Assembly: GCA_965223825.1 (NCBI GenBank)
Contig: OZ245018.1
Span: forward strand, 1,240,001-1,304,000
Origin: CAJXQU01 sp965223825
GTDB taxonomy: Bacteria; Pseudomonadota; Gammaproteobacteria; CAJXQU01
Direction: 5' to 3'
DNA: 64,000 bases
Part shown: in pieces, positions 52,490 to 61,237 of the stretch
Layout: each line of letters starts with the position of its first letter
How positions within the stretch are numbered: the first letter of the stretch is position 1
Notes under the pieces: model-generated
The model's input: the letters and a program-made list of their open reading frames with translations, nothing else
Database searches by the model: none
Told to the model about the DNA's origin: nothing
Position numbers and translations under genes: made by a program

Positions 52490-54523
52490 ATGAGTAACGC
52501 AACCTCTCCATTTTCAGCAGTGGGCCTGATGAACAAACTATCGATGAAGAAAAAGTTTGCGGTAGTTTTTGGTCTATTCACTATCCCATTGTTTTACATA
52601 GCAGTTATTTCTTTTTTGGACTATGAACGTGAGTCTGAAATTCTAAAGAAAGAAGGTGATGGATTAATCTATATCAGCGCATTAAAACCCCTTTATATCA
52701 ATATGGCGCAAATTCGCGGTATGACGAATGCCTTTTTGAATGGCAATACGGGTTTTCATTCTGACATCATGGAAAAACGAGAGACGGTGAATCAGAAGCT
52801 GACACAATTGATGAATGTTGATGCAAGATTCAATACGAAATTCAGATTGGGTGATGAAGCTAAGCAGATTCAGCAAGCTTGGTCTTCGATCAACGCCACT
52901 GCGTTCGAGCGTCCGTCTGAGGAGGTCTTTGAGAATTACACAGCGTTGATCACAGACGTGCTGGACTTAAGTTCGTTAGTGTATAACCGCTCCGAATTGG
53001 TGTTGGATAAACAAATTGATAGCCATTTCTTAACGAATGCGGTGAGTGAACGAATTCCATTAATTGCTGAAACTCTGGGTAAGGCGCGCGGATTAGGTGC
53101 GGGGATTGCGGCGAGTCAATCGTTAGACATGGCGCAAGCGTTAAAGATGAAAGCATTTTTACAAACGATTGCTGCGAATCGAACCGCATTGGAACATAAT
53201 TATAAAGAAATTTTTTCCTACAACGCGGATGTTGAAAAAACCGAAAAAACGGCAGCAGAAACAACGTTTAAAATGATTGATGAATTTATTTCCAATACGA
53301 ATAAAGAAATCATCGGTGCTAGCACTATTCAAATCGATTCATCACAATATTTTGCGCTTGGTACAGACACCATAAATAGTGTTTTAAAGCTTAATGAGAT
53401 CAGTCTAAAAGAAATCGATACGATCATGACATCAAGGAAAAATGGCTTGAGAAATGAACTGATCAATGTTGTTGGTGGTGCAATATTTATTCTGATTTGT
53501 GCGTTGTATTTATGTAATGGTATGAATAAAAGCTTGATGGGTTCCATTAATAAAGTGGCCGTGAGCTTACGTAAAGTTGCTGATGGCGATCTCACCGTGC
53601 GTGTGAATTTGGATGCACAAGATGAAATGCAATTAATTGCTGAAGACATTAATGAAATGGTGGAAAAAACTGGCGATCTGGTGAGTAAGGTAATCACCTC
53701 ATCGAATCAGGTATTTGAAACGAGTCAGCACGCAGCGACTATTTCCGAAAAAACCCGTGATGGAGTTGGTGTGCAAAATACAGAAATTGAACAAATGGCG
53801 ACCGCGATGAATGAAATGACTGCGTCGATCATTGAAGTTTCTAACAGTGCGGATAACGCAGCCGTGACTACTCGTCAGACACGCGAACAATCAAATAATG
53901 GTTTTAGTATAGTGACGAACGCGGTGAGTACTATTCAAGAATTATCGAGCGAAATTGAGCGATCGTATTCAGTAATTCAAGAGTTAGAAGGAGATTCAAT
54001 TAATATTGGGTCCGTGATTGAAGTTATTCAAAGTATTGCAGAACAAACGAATTTGCTCGCATTGAACGCGGCTATTGAAGCGGCTCGAGCCGGTGAGCAA
54101 GGCCGTGGCTTTGCTGTCGTCGCTGATGAAGTGCGCACCTTAGCGAGCCGAACGCAAACATCGACACAAGAAATTCAAGAAATGATCGAGCGCTTACAAG
54201 TGAATGCGAAAAAAGCCGCAGCGACGATGGAACGCGGTCGTGAGAAATCATTTGAAGGCACATCCCAAGCTGAAAAAGCTGGAGAGGTGTTTACCTCAAT
54301 TAATGATGCGGTAGAGCATATTTCGCAGTTGAATGAACGCATCGCCGTCGTGGCAAAAGAGCAAAGCCATGTTTCTGAGGAAATAAACAACAGCGTTGTA
54401 AAAGTACAAGAAATTGCGAGTACCACTGCCGACGGTGCAAACCAGACTGTCGTCAGTGGCGGGCAATTACGTAATGTTGCGGGTGAGCTGAAAATGCTCG
54501 TGAGCGAGTTTAAAGTCGTCTGA
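52490..54523 (+). CDS. Methyl-accepting chemotaxis protein
   Basis: A 677-residue receptor. TM1 is at about 24-44, a long, all-helical periplasmic sensor spans about 45-322, and TM2 lies at about 325-345. A HAMP domain follows (M-N-K-S-L-M to D-L-T-V-R-V). The signalling domain contains the tip E-Q-T-N-L-L-A-L-N-A-A-I-E-A-A-R-A-G-E-Q-G-R-G-F-A-V-V-A. The helical sensor looks like nitrate/small-anion or helical-bundle sensors; the ligand is unknown. No C-terminal CheR-docking pentapeptide is seen. AGGA precedes the start and a sigma-28-type promoter is upstream. Confidence 0.92.
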   Translation: MSNATSPFSAVGLMNKLSMKKKFAVVFGLFTIPLFYIAVISFLDYERESEILKKEGDGLIYISALKPLYINMAQIRGMTNAFLNGNTGFHSDIMEKRETVNQKLTQLMNVDARFNTKFRLGDEAKQIQQAWSSINATAFERPSEEVFENYTALITDVLDLSSLVYNRSELVLDKQIDSHFLTNAVSERIPLIAETLGKARGLGAGIAASQSLDMAQALKMKAFLQTIAANRTALEHNYKEIFSYNADVEKTEKTAAETTFKMIDEFISNTNKEIIGASTIQIDSSQYFALGTDTINSVLKLNEISLKEIDTIMTSRKNGLRNELINVVGGAIFILICALYLCNGMNKSLMGSINKVAVSLRKVADGDLTVRVNLDAQDEMQLIAEDINEMVEKTGDLVSKVITSSNQVFETSQHAATISEKTRDGVGVQNTEIEQMATAMNEMTASIIEVSNSADNAAVTTRQTREQSNNGFSIVTNAVSTIQELSSEIERSYSVIQELEGDSINIGSVIEVIQSIAEQTNLLALNAAIEAARAGEQGRGFAVVADEVRTLASRTQTSTQEIQEMIERLQVNAKKAAATMERGREKSFEGTSQAEKAGEVFTSINDAVEHISQLNERIAVVAKEQSHVSEEINNSVVKVQEIASTTADGANQTVVSGGQLRNVAGELKMLVSEFKVV

Positions 54524-54548
54524 TATTATTTAAGATAAAGTAAAAACC

Positions 54549-54587
54549 AAAAAGCGTGTTGATCATTTTGATCTACGCGCTTTTTTT
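54549..54587. terminator. Bidirectional terminator
   Basis: AAAGCGTG and CGCGCTTT arms flank an inner GATCATTTTGATC, with an A-run on one side and seven T on the other. It separates the chemoreceptor gene from the convergent aminotransferase-like gene. Confidence 0.85.
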
Positions 54588-55695
54588 ATGGTAATAATTT
54601 TTTAATATGGTCGATGTTATTTTTAAACCCGAAACCAAAACGGAAGCCTGGCTGATCAAATAAAAAAACTGAAGAAGGCAGTACAGAAATATGATTTTTA
54701 ATTCTGATATTGTCGATATAATAATCAAGAGGCATTTTTTTTAATATAGCAAAACCACAACAGCCCGCTTGTAGAAACGGCCAATTAAAGTGATCGGAAT
54801 GCTGTTGAAAAAATGTATTAGTTTGTTCGAGTAACGGTGTAATTAGATCACGATTGCGTTTCAAAATTTTGTCCGCATTTTGCAACGCAGTGGCTGCGAT
54901 GTGCTCATCAAAAAGTCCATTGCAGATCGAAAGATAGTTTTTAATCGTCATCAGTTTTTTGCGCAAGCCTGCGTTTTTACACGCTAACCAACCCACACGG
55001 ACACCTGGCAATGCGTAGGCTTTTGACATGACACCCACACTTAACGCTTTGTCATAGAGATCTGTTGCAGCGGCCAAACGAATTGCTGGATCGTGTTCTA
55101 ACCCTCGAAAAACTTCATCAGATAATAACCAGGTTTTCGTGTCACGACAGAGTGAAATAATTTCCTCAAGTGTGTTCTGATCAATCATCGCGCCAGTTGG
55201 GTTATGTGGGAAATTGATGATCAATAAACGTGTTTTAACAGAAAGTGCAGCACGTAGCTTTTCTAGGTCAAGTTGCCAGTCTTGCTGTGGTTGTAATGTA
55301 ATGAGTTCGAGATCACAGCCGATTTCTTCAGCGGTTCGAACGAGCGGATCGTAAAGTGGTGCAATCGCAACAATGTGATCGCCTTTTTCGACTAACGCAT
55401 GTAATGCGCAGAAGATTGCCTCTTGTGCACCGGCGAAAGTGATGATCTGGTTTGCTTGAACATTTTCATAGCGAGTGGCTGCAGCTTCGCGAAAGATTTC
55501 AGTGCCGCTTGATGGGCAAAACCCTAATGTGGCGCTTTGAGGAATTAATTCGTCGATTGGACCAATTAATTTCTCTAACTCGCCGCGAGTAAAGGGTTGT
55601 GGTTGGGATTGGCTGAGATTGAGCAATGACGGATCAGCCGCGTGAGCGGCTGTTCCGTACTCAGCAATACTTATTCCCCCGAAAGTTTTTCGCAT
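54586..55695 (-). CDS. PLP-dependent fold-type I enzyme, candidate OvoB sulfoxide lyase
   Basis: A 369-residue class I/II aminotransferase-like protein. The PLP lysine is in M-S-K-A-Y-A-L-P-G-V-R-V-G-W, the aspartate/asparagine region is N-F-P-H-N-P-T-G-A, and R-F-G-F-G near the C-terminus supplies the carboxylate-binding arginine. Ovothiol synthesis requires a PLP lyase (OvoB) to cleave the OvoA sulfoxide product. This gene overlaps the end of ovoA by 25 bp, so the two are translationally coupled and OvoB is the best guess. An ordinary aminotransferase cannot be excluded. Confidence 0.8.
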   Translation of the reverse strand: MRKTFGGISIAEYGTAAHAADPSLLNLSQSQPQPFTRGELEKLIGPIDELIPQSATLGFCPSSGTEIFREAAATRYENVQANQIITFAGAQEAIFCALHALVEKGDHIVAIAPLYDPLVRTAEEIGCDLELITLQPQQDWQLDLEKLRAALSVKTRLLIINFPHNPTGAMIDQNTLEEIISLCRDTKTWLLSDEVFRGLEHDPAIRLAAATDLYDKALSVGVMSKAYALPGVRVGWLACKNAGLRKKLMTIKNYLSICNGLFDEHIAATALQNADKILKRNRDLITPLLEQTNTFFQQHSDHFNWPFLQAGCCGFAILKKMPLDYYIDNIRIKNHISVLPSSVFLFDQPGFRFGFGFKNNIDHIKKLLP

Positions 55696-57830
55696 CGTTG
55701 CCAGAGGCTCATTTGTGCAAGTGTATGTTGAAATTTACGCGCGGTTTCTCGGATCACAAACGGTACATCGATTGGATCAGCGATACGTGTAAATTCACCT
55801 TTCAATGCCTCTTCAATACCGTCGAGTGTCGTGACATTTTCACCATTCACTTTTATCCCGCCGAGCCAGTGTTTCTTCTCGGTATATTCTTCGAGCCATG
55901 TGTAGGGTGAGGTCAATACAAGGTATCCACCAGGTTGAATGCGATTGGCCATTTGCGTGAGAAATTTTTTCGGCTCATAGAGTCGATCAATCAGATTACC
56001 GGCAAACACCAGATCGTAATTGGTATAACGATCTTTCAAATTACACGCATCTCCTTGTGAAAAGTGCACGCGATCAACTGTGTCACCGAGATCAAGATCA
56101 GCCAGGTTGATCTGTTTCAACGTGGTCAGCTCGCCTTCATCGGTGATCATGTAACGGATTTGACCGTGTTCGCGCAAACGTAATGCGTTGCGAATAAAAC
56201 GGGTAGAAAAATCGATCGCATCCACATGAGGGACATGTTTTGCAAGTTCAAAACTACTCCGACCCACGGCGCAACCAATATCAAAGGCGCGTTCAAAAGT
56301 GGCATTAGGGTCATGTTTTTTAATATTTTCAAGCAGTGTTGCTATGCACGCTTTTGCATAATTTTCGACACCAAAATAGGTTTCGCCGTAGTGAAAATGC
56401 AAATACTGTGAGATGAACTCGTCAGTTTCATAGTTGTTGAAGTTTTGATCAACCTCATGCTTCGATTCGACATAACGGAAGCCTGCGTGTTGAAAGAAGT
56501 GTCGACGAAACGCGTAGCGGCTGTCACGTGTCGCTTCGTTGCCGGTTGAGATCCAACTTCCGCCTTTGATCAGATTATGTTTGCCATCAAAAGTGGGAAT
56601 CGAGAAATCATCATAAGCCGGATGAACATCAAACCCTTCAAAGCCATCAATAGCCGTTTCTGTCCATTGCCAGGCATTGCCGATCACATCGTAAAAACCT
56701 TTGTGTTCAAATTGGTTGACTGGCGACGAGGACGCCCAATATTCTAAATTGATATTGCCGGGCGCTTTAATCCAATCTGTGTGATCAGCTTCAATACAAT
56801 CATCATAGAGTCGGTACCATTCCGCTTCAGTCGGTAAGCGAATTGACTTACCTGTGCGGGCGGTGAGCCAGTTACAGAAGGCTTTTGCTTCCAAGTAATT
56901 CACATCCACGGGCCAATCCCACGGCATATCGATCAACGTTAGCATGCTTCGGTATTGATAGGTGTCGCCCACTTTTGTCCAGAAAACCGGATGCTCGGCT
57001 TGTTTAAATTCTCGCCAGTTCCATCCTTCTTCCGTCCACCATTGTTTGGATTGATAGCCGCCATCTTTGATAAATTCTAAAAACTCGCCGTTGCTGACGA
57101 GGAACTGACTGGCGCGGAAATCCGCTACTTGAGTGGTTTGTCGGCCGTATTCATTATCCCAACCATAGGTGGGGGAGGGTTTGTCGCGACCCTGGATAAC
57201 TTGGTCACCAGAGACGTTCAGCAGCGCATTTTTCGGTGCTTTTGCTACCGTTCTGGCGGCTTGTGCGCAGATCGGCCATTTACCCGTATCTTTTACTAAC
57301 TCAAGTGGAAGCTGGCGGATAAGGACTGATGATGTTTCAAGGTGAATGCGTTCATGTTCGATGCCCATAAGAATGATCCAGAAAGGATCTTCCCATTTGA
57401 TCGGTAATTCTAAGGGCAAAGTGTCGATCAGTTCATTGACGGTTGCACGGACGTTATGTCGATAGGCGAGCACAGTTTGTGGCGTTGGCCAATCGTAGTG
57501 TCGATCATCCAGATCGTCCCACGACATTTCATCGACGCCGATCGCCATCATCGATTCCATTTTTTCATCGATGCGATCGTCGAGGATTTTCGTCACGATC
57601 AATTTATTAATGTAGAACGTTGCGGTGTGTCCATAATAGAAGATCAACGGATGGCGTAATGGATCCGCGCGTTGGTAGAAAGCCTGATCATCGCTTAACG
57701 TGCGGAAAAGTTCTTCGTACGTGTCGCAGGTTGCGTTGAAGTAGGATTTAATTTCCTGGCGCTTTTGTTGAGCATCGCCAGTGTCAATCAGGGGCGTTTT
57801 TGTAGCTTGCATGAGCGGTTTCTTCTTCAT
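55671..57830 (-). CDS. ovoA: OvoA: 5-histidylcysteine sulfoxide synthase with N-methyltransferase domain
   Basis: A 719-residue ovothiol enzyme in three parts: a DinB-like N-terminal domain (about 20-185) with G-H-T-A-T-F and H-E-R-I-H iron histidines, an FGE-sulfatase fold (about 200-455) ending G-G-S-W-I-S-T-G-N-E-A-T-R-D-S-R-Y-A-F-R-R, and a SAM methyltransferase (about 480-715) with D-I-G-C-A-V-G-R-S. It joins cysteine to C-5 of histidine; the last domain methylates the later thiol-histidine. The ATG at 57830 fits related starts, with 57812 as an alternative. It overlaps the PLP gene. Confidence 0.95.
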   Translation of the reverse strand: MKKKPLMQATKTPLIDTGDAQQKRQEIKSYFNATCDTYEELFRTLSDDQAFYQRADPLRHPLIFYYGHTATFYINKLIVTKILDDRIDEKMESMMAIGVDEMSWDDLDDRHYDWPTPQTVLAYRHNVRATVNELIDTLPLELPIKWEDPFWIILMGIEHERIHLETSSVLIRQLPLELVKDTGKWPICAQAARTVAKAPKNALLNVSGDQVIQGRDKPSPTYGWDNEYGRQTTQVADFRASQFLVSNGEFLEFIKDGGYQSKQWWTEEGWNWREFKQAEHPVFWTKVGDTYQYRSMLTLIDMPWDWPVDVNYLEAKAFCNWLTARTGKSIRLPTEAEWYRLYDDCIEADHTDWIKAPGNINLEYWASSSPVNQFEHKGFYDVIGNAWQWTETAIDGFEGFDVHPAYDDFSIPTFDGKHNLIKGGSWISTGNEATRDSRYAFRRHFFQHAGFRYVESKHEVDQNFNNYETDEFISQYLHFHYGETYFGVENYAKACIATLLENIKKHDPNATFERAFDIGCAVGRSSFELAKHVPHVDAIDFSTRFIRNALRLREHGQIRYMITDEGELTTLKQINLADLDLGDTVDRVHFSQGDACNLKDRYTNYDLVFAGNLIDRLYEPKKFLTQMANRIQPGGYLVLTSPYTWLEEYTEKKHWLGGIKVNGENVTTLDGIEEALKGEFTRIADPIDVPFVIRETARKFQHTLAQMSLWQRCEKLSGE

Positions 57831-57971
57831 TGTACCGATTGTTAAAAAACTAATAGACAGATCATACACGCAGAGTTCAGATTCTGTACCCCTTCTTTTA
57901 GGGTGATGTGTAATGCTACTTTTTTACTTGTGTTTGTGGGATCATAGTCTCTTTATCGCAGTTCACTTCTC

Positions 57972-58952
57972 ATGTCAGCATCACAAGAAAGATTACACAA
58001 ACTTCTCGCCCGAGCAGGAATCGGCTCACGCCGTCAAATGGAAAAATGGATCGAGGAAGGCCGTGTCAGCGTTAATGGCAAGGTTTCCACGTTGGGTGAC
58101 ACCGCGAATGAGAAAGATATTGTGCGTGTTGACGGTCACGTCATTGAATCATCCAAATTATTTCAACGGCAGATCCGGGTTATCGGTTACCACAAACCCG
58201 TCGGCGAAGTGTGCACGCGTGACGATCCAGAAGGGCGTCGAACGGTGTTTGATAGCTTGCCAGAACTTCGCAGTGGTCGTTGGATTGTGATCGGACGGTT
58301 AGATATTAATACGGCAGGTTTGCTCCTTTTCACCACCGACGGTGAATTAGCCAACAACCTCATGCATCCTAGCCATGAAATTGAGCGTGAATATGCGGTG
58401 CGTGTGTTGGGTGAAGTGAGCGATGACATTCTTGATAATTTACGCAAAGGTGTTGAGTTAGAAGATGGTCCAGCACATTTTGACCATATTGTTAAAGTTG
58501 CGGATAACGCCAGTGCAAATCAGTGGTATCACGTGATCTTACGTGAAGGGCGCAACCGCGAGGTTCGTCGTCTGTGGGAATCGCAAGAATTACAAGTGAG
58601 TCGTTTATCGCGTGTGCGCTTTGGGAATGTTGTGCTGCCGCGAAGCATACGTATGGGCCGGTTTTGGGATATTGAAGCGGCTGAGTTAAAAGGTTTGGCT
58701 GATCTGGCAGGTTTAAAGGGATTGGATTTAACGCAGGTTAACCAACGCAAACGACAGCAGCAGAACGCTCGAAAACCAAATGTACGCGGATCGTCCGTGC
58801 GTAAAAACCCGAGTAAACGTTTTGCAAATAAATCATCGAAGACCGGATCACGATCGAATCAAGGTGAAACGTCGAATTCAGTTTATCCAACCACATTGAA
58901 GAATAAACGCACACGTAAACCGACAACAGGACCAAAACGTCGACGTGATTAA
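57972..58952 (+). CDS. rluB: 23S rRNA pseudouridine synthase RluB
   Basis: A 326-residue enzyme acting at position 2605 of 23S rRNA in E. coli. An S4 domain opens the protein (E-R-L-H-K-L-L-A-R-A-G-I-G-S-R-R). The catalytic aspartate is in G-R-L-D-I-N-T-A-G-L-L-L-F-T, and the C-terminal core ends G-R-N-R-E-V-R-R-L. The last 80 residues are a basic, disordered tail rich in Arg, Lys and Asn, also common in RluB. No strong ribosome site is visible before the ATG. Confidence 0.94.
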   Translation: MSASQERLHKLLARAGIGSRRQMEKWIEEGRVSVNGKVSTLGDTANEKDIVRVDGHVIESSKLFQRQIRVIGYHKPVGEVCTRDDPEGRRTVFDSLPELRSGRWIVIGRLDINTAGLLLFTTDGELANNLMHPSHEIEREYAVRVLGEVSDDILDNLRKGVELEDGPAHFDHIVKVADNASANQWYHVILREGRNREVRRLWESQELQVSRLSRVRFGNVVLPRSIRMGRFWDIEAAELKGLADLAGLKGLDLTQVNQRKRQQQNARKPNVRGSSVRKNPSKRFANKSSKTGSRSNQGETSNSVYPTTLKNKRTRKPTTGPKRRRD

Positions 58953-59079
58953 ACGTTTGTGCGGTTTGACTGTCATAGATTTAACATCGCATCAGATGTG
59001 TCATCATCATAAGCATAAAATTAATTTATTCTAATCATTATTCAACTGAATAAGCAAAAAAAAACAAGGAAGCAATCAC

Positions 59080-60231
59080 ATGAGTGACGACTTTTTGCTG
59101 GTAGAGGATTCAGCAAGTCTTGAACAATTTTGTCAGCAGATCGAAGGTGCTGCTTGGCTCGCGATCGACACGGAATTCGAACGAGAAAAAACGTATTATC
59201 CAGAATTATGTTTATTGCAAATTGCGACCCCCGAGGTTGCAGCGGTGATCGATCCTATTGCGATTGAAGACCTGGCCCCGTTGATGACGATTCTGTACGA
59301 TGAAAAAATCGTTAAAGTATTTCACTCAGCACGACAAGATCTCGAAATTTTTTACAATATGAATAACAAGGTGCCCGCACCGTTATTCGATACACAAGTG
59401 GCTGCTCCATTACTTGGCTATCCTGAGCAGGCGGGTTACGCCACACTGGTAAAATCAATCGAAGGGGTGGAACTGAGTAAGTCACATACGCGCACAGATT
59501 GGAAGCAGCGTCCATTGAAATCAGGACAATTACGTTACGCAGTCGATGACGTGATCTATTTAGCAAAAATTTATCAAAAAATCCTGAATGATTTGACTAG
59601 CAAAGGCCGCTTAAAATGGTTGGATCAGGATTTTATTGAAATGACCGATCCTGCAATTTATAACCCTGATCCTAATCGCGTGTGGACACGTATTCGTAGT
59701 GCAAACCGTTTAAAGTCGAAAAAACTAGTGGTCTTACAAACCTTGGCAAAATGGCGAGAAGAAACCGCGCGTAAAGAAAATATTCCGCGTAACTGGGTGT
59801 TGCGAGATGACGCGATCACCGATATCGCGAATCAATTACCGACTGATAAACGCGATCTCTATTCAGTGAAAAGCTTGCCTGATCGTCAAGTTGGGCGTTA
59901 TGGCGCGCGTATTATTAAGTTGATTGAAGAAGCGGATCAGGCCGAGCCGCAAGATTTACCTGAACATAAACGTAAAGTCCCGCTAAACGTGAACCAGGAA
60001 ATGTTGCTCGATTTAATGTCCGTGATCGTGCGGCAACGTGCATCTGAAAACGAAATGAATCATATCGTTCTAGCGCCGAATAAAGAGCTAGACAAACTTG
60101 TCCGTGGCGAAGCCAGTTTGATCAATTCCGGCTGGCGTGCACACATGGTGGGTGAAGATCTCCAGCAATTACTGAATGGTGAGATATCAGTCACAGTTGT
60201 CGACCAGCGCGTGCAACTTCAACAAAAATAA
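59080..60231 (+). CDS. rnd: Ribonuclease D
   Basis: A 383-residue 3'-5' exoribonuclease that trims tRNA precursors. The DEDDy motifs are I-D-T-E-F-E-R, H-S-A-R-Q-D-L-E and Y-A-V-D-D-V-I-Y with the catalytic tyrosine. Two HRDC domains follow (about 210-290 and 300-375). AAGGA lies 9 nt before the ATG. rluB ends 127 bp upstream; the OmpA-like gene follows after a structured leader. Confidence 0.95.
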   Translation: MSDDFLLVEDSASLEQFCQQIEGAAWLAIDTEFEREKTYYPELCLLQIATPEVAAVIDPIAIEDLAPLMTILYDEKIVKVFHSARQDLEIFYNMNNKVPAPLFDTQVAAPLLGYPEQAGYATLVKSIEGVELSKSHTRTDWKQRPLKSGQLRYAVDDVIYLAKIYQKILNDLTSKGRLKWLDQDFIEMTDPAIYNPDPNRVWTRIRSANRLKSKKLVVLQTLAKWREETARKENIPRNWVLRDDAITDIANQLPTDKRDLYSVKSLPDRQVGRYGARIIKLIEEADQAEPQDLPEHKRKVPLNVNQEMLLDLMSVIVRQRASENEMNHIVLAPNKELDKLVRGEASLINSGWRAHMVGEDLQQLLNGEISVTVVDQRVQLQQK

Positions 60232-60236
60232 ACACT

Positions 60237-60363
60237 CTTAACATTCAGCTTGCGTTAATTCAGTCTGCAATAGACTTCGGTTCAACGTAAATAATCACGC
60301 ACGAACAGTGTGGGTCAAAGACTAAAAACTGTTTGTGCCTTAATGACCCGGCTGAATGTTAAG
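60237..60363 (+). promoter_or_regulatory. Long-range stem that may mask the OmpA-like ribosome site
   Basis: CTTAACATTCAGC at 60237-60249 is the exact complement of GCTGAATGTTAAG at 60351-60363, 13 bp with 101 nt between. The right arm overlaps the AAGGGGG ribosome site (60361-60367) of the next gene. An inner AACAGT/ACTGTT stem is also possible. If both arms are in one transcript, pairing would reduce translation. Confidence 0.6.
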
Positions 60364-60374
60364 GGGGCCACAAT

Positions 60375-61064
60375 ATGAAAACTCAACAAATCATTGCGAC
60401 GTCTACACTCGCTTTATTTCTCTCCGCATGTGCAACAGTTGATGATCCGAATCGTCGAGCGAAAACGGGTGCGGGTGCTGGCGCCGCTGTCGGCGCCGTG
60501 GTTGGACAAGTCTTAGGCAAAGATACTGAGGGCACACTGATCGGTGCGGCTGTTGGTGCGCTTGCGGGTGGCGCAGTTGGCCATTATATGGATAACCAAC
60601 AAGCAGCTTTTGAAGATGAGCTTGCACAAGAACGCCAAGCAAATGCGATCGAAATTGAACGCATGCGTGACGACACATTGAAGTTAAGTGTCAATAACGA
60701 AGTTTCATTTGATTTTGGTAAAGATTCTTTAAAACCAGCCTTTTACCCATCATTAGATAGCTTGACTGACGTCTTGAAAAAATATGACCGAACTGTTGTA
60801 CACGTTATTGGTCACACAGACAGTGTCGGGTCACAAACGTACAACCAAGCACTGTCAGAACGACGTGCGCAAGCGGTGACAACCTATTTAGTGAATCACG
60901 GAATACCTTACGATCGTATGCGCAGTGAAGGCCGTGGTGAAACAGAGCCACGTGATACCAACGAAACGGAAGCCGGACGTCAACTGAATCGACGCGTAGA
61001 GATTTTTGTTAAACCAATCGTAGAGGGCCAAGAACAACGCGCCTACGAATCACCGCAATATTGA
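60375..61064 (+). CDS. OmpA-family lipoprotein with glycine zipper (YiaD-like)
   Basis: A 229-residue outer-membrane lipoprotein. The lipobox is L-S-A-C with C19. A glycine-zipper segment follows (about 32-75), then a short charged helix, then the OmpA C-terminal peptidoglycan-binding domain (about 105-215) with G-H-T-D-S-V-G-S, N-x-x-L-S-E-R-R-A and R-R-V-E-I. It anchors the outer membrane to the cell wall. AAGGGGG lies 8 nt before the ATG but can pair with an upstream sequence. Confidence 0.93.
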   Translation: MKTQQIIATSTLALFLSACATVDDPNRRAKTGAGAGAAVGAVVGQVLGKDTEGTLIGAAVGALAGGAVGHYMDNQQAAFEDELAQERQANAIEIERMRDDTLKLSVNNEVSFDFGKDSLKPAFYPSLDSLTDVLKKYDRTVVHVIGHTDSVGSQTYNQALSERRAQAVTTYLVNHGIPYDRMRSEGRGETEPRDTNETEAGRQLNRRVEIFVKPIVEGQEQRAYESPQY

Positions 61065-61132
61065 TCGACAAAGCGTTTTATGAAGTAAACATGCACGACC
61101 TTTTATAGTATTACTGTTAATTAGCCTCCTTG

Positions 61133-61170
61133 AAAGGGCCGTTAAGATAACTTAACTGGCCCTTTTTTTT
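61133..61170 (+). terminator. Strong rho-independent terminator
   Basis: An 8-bp AAAGGGCC/GGCCCTTT stem extended by GTTAAG/CTTAAC with one bulge and an ATAA loop, followed by eight T. Confidence 0.92.
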
Positions 61171-61237
61171 GCCTGAAAATGCGCCATACTGATGCGTCTT
61201 TTTTGACCTGCTCTGATTAGCAATTCGGCGACTTGTA

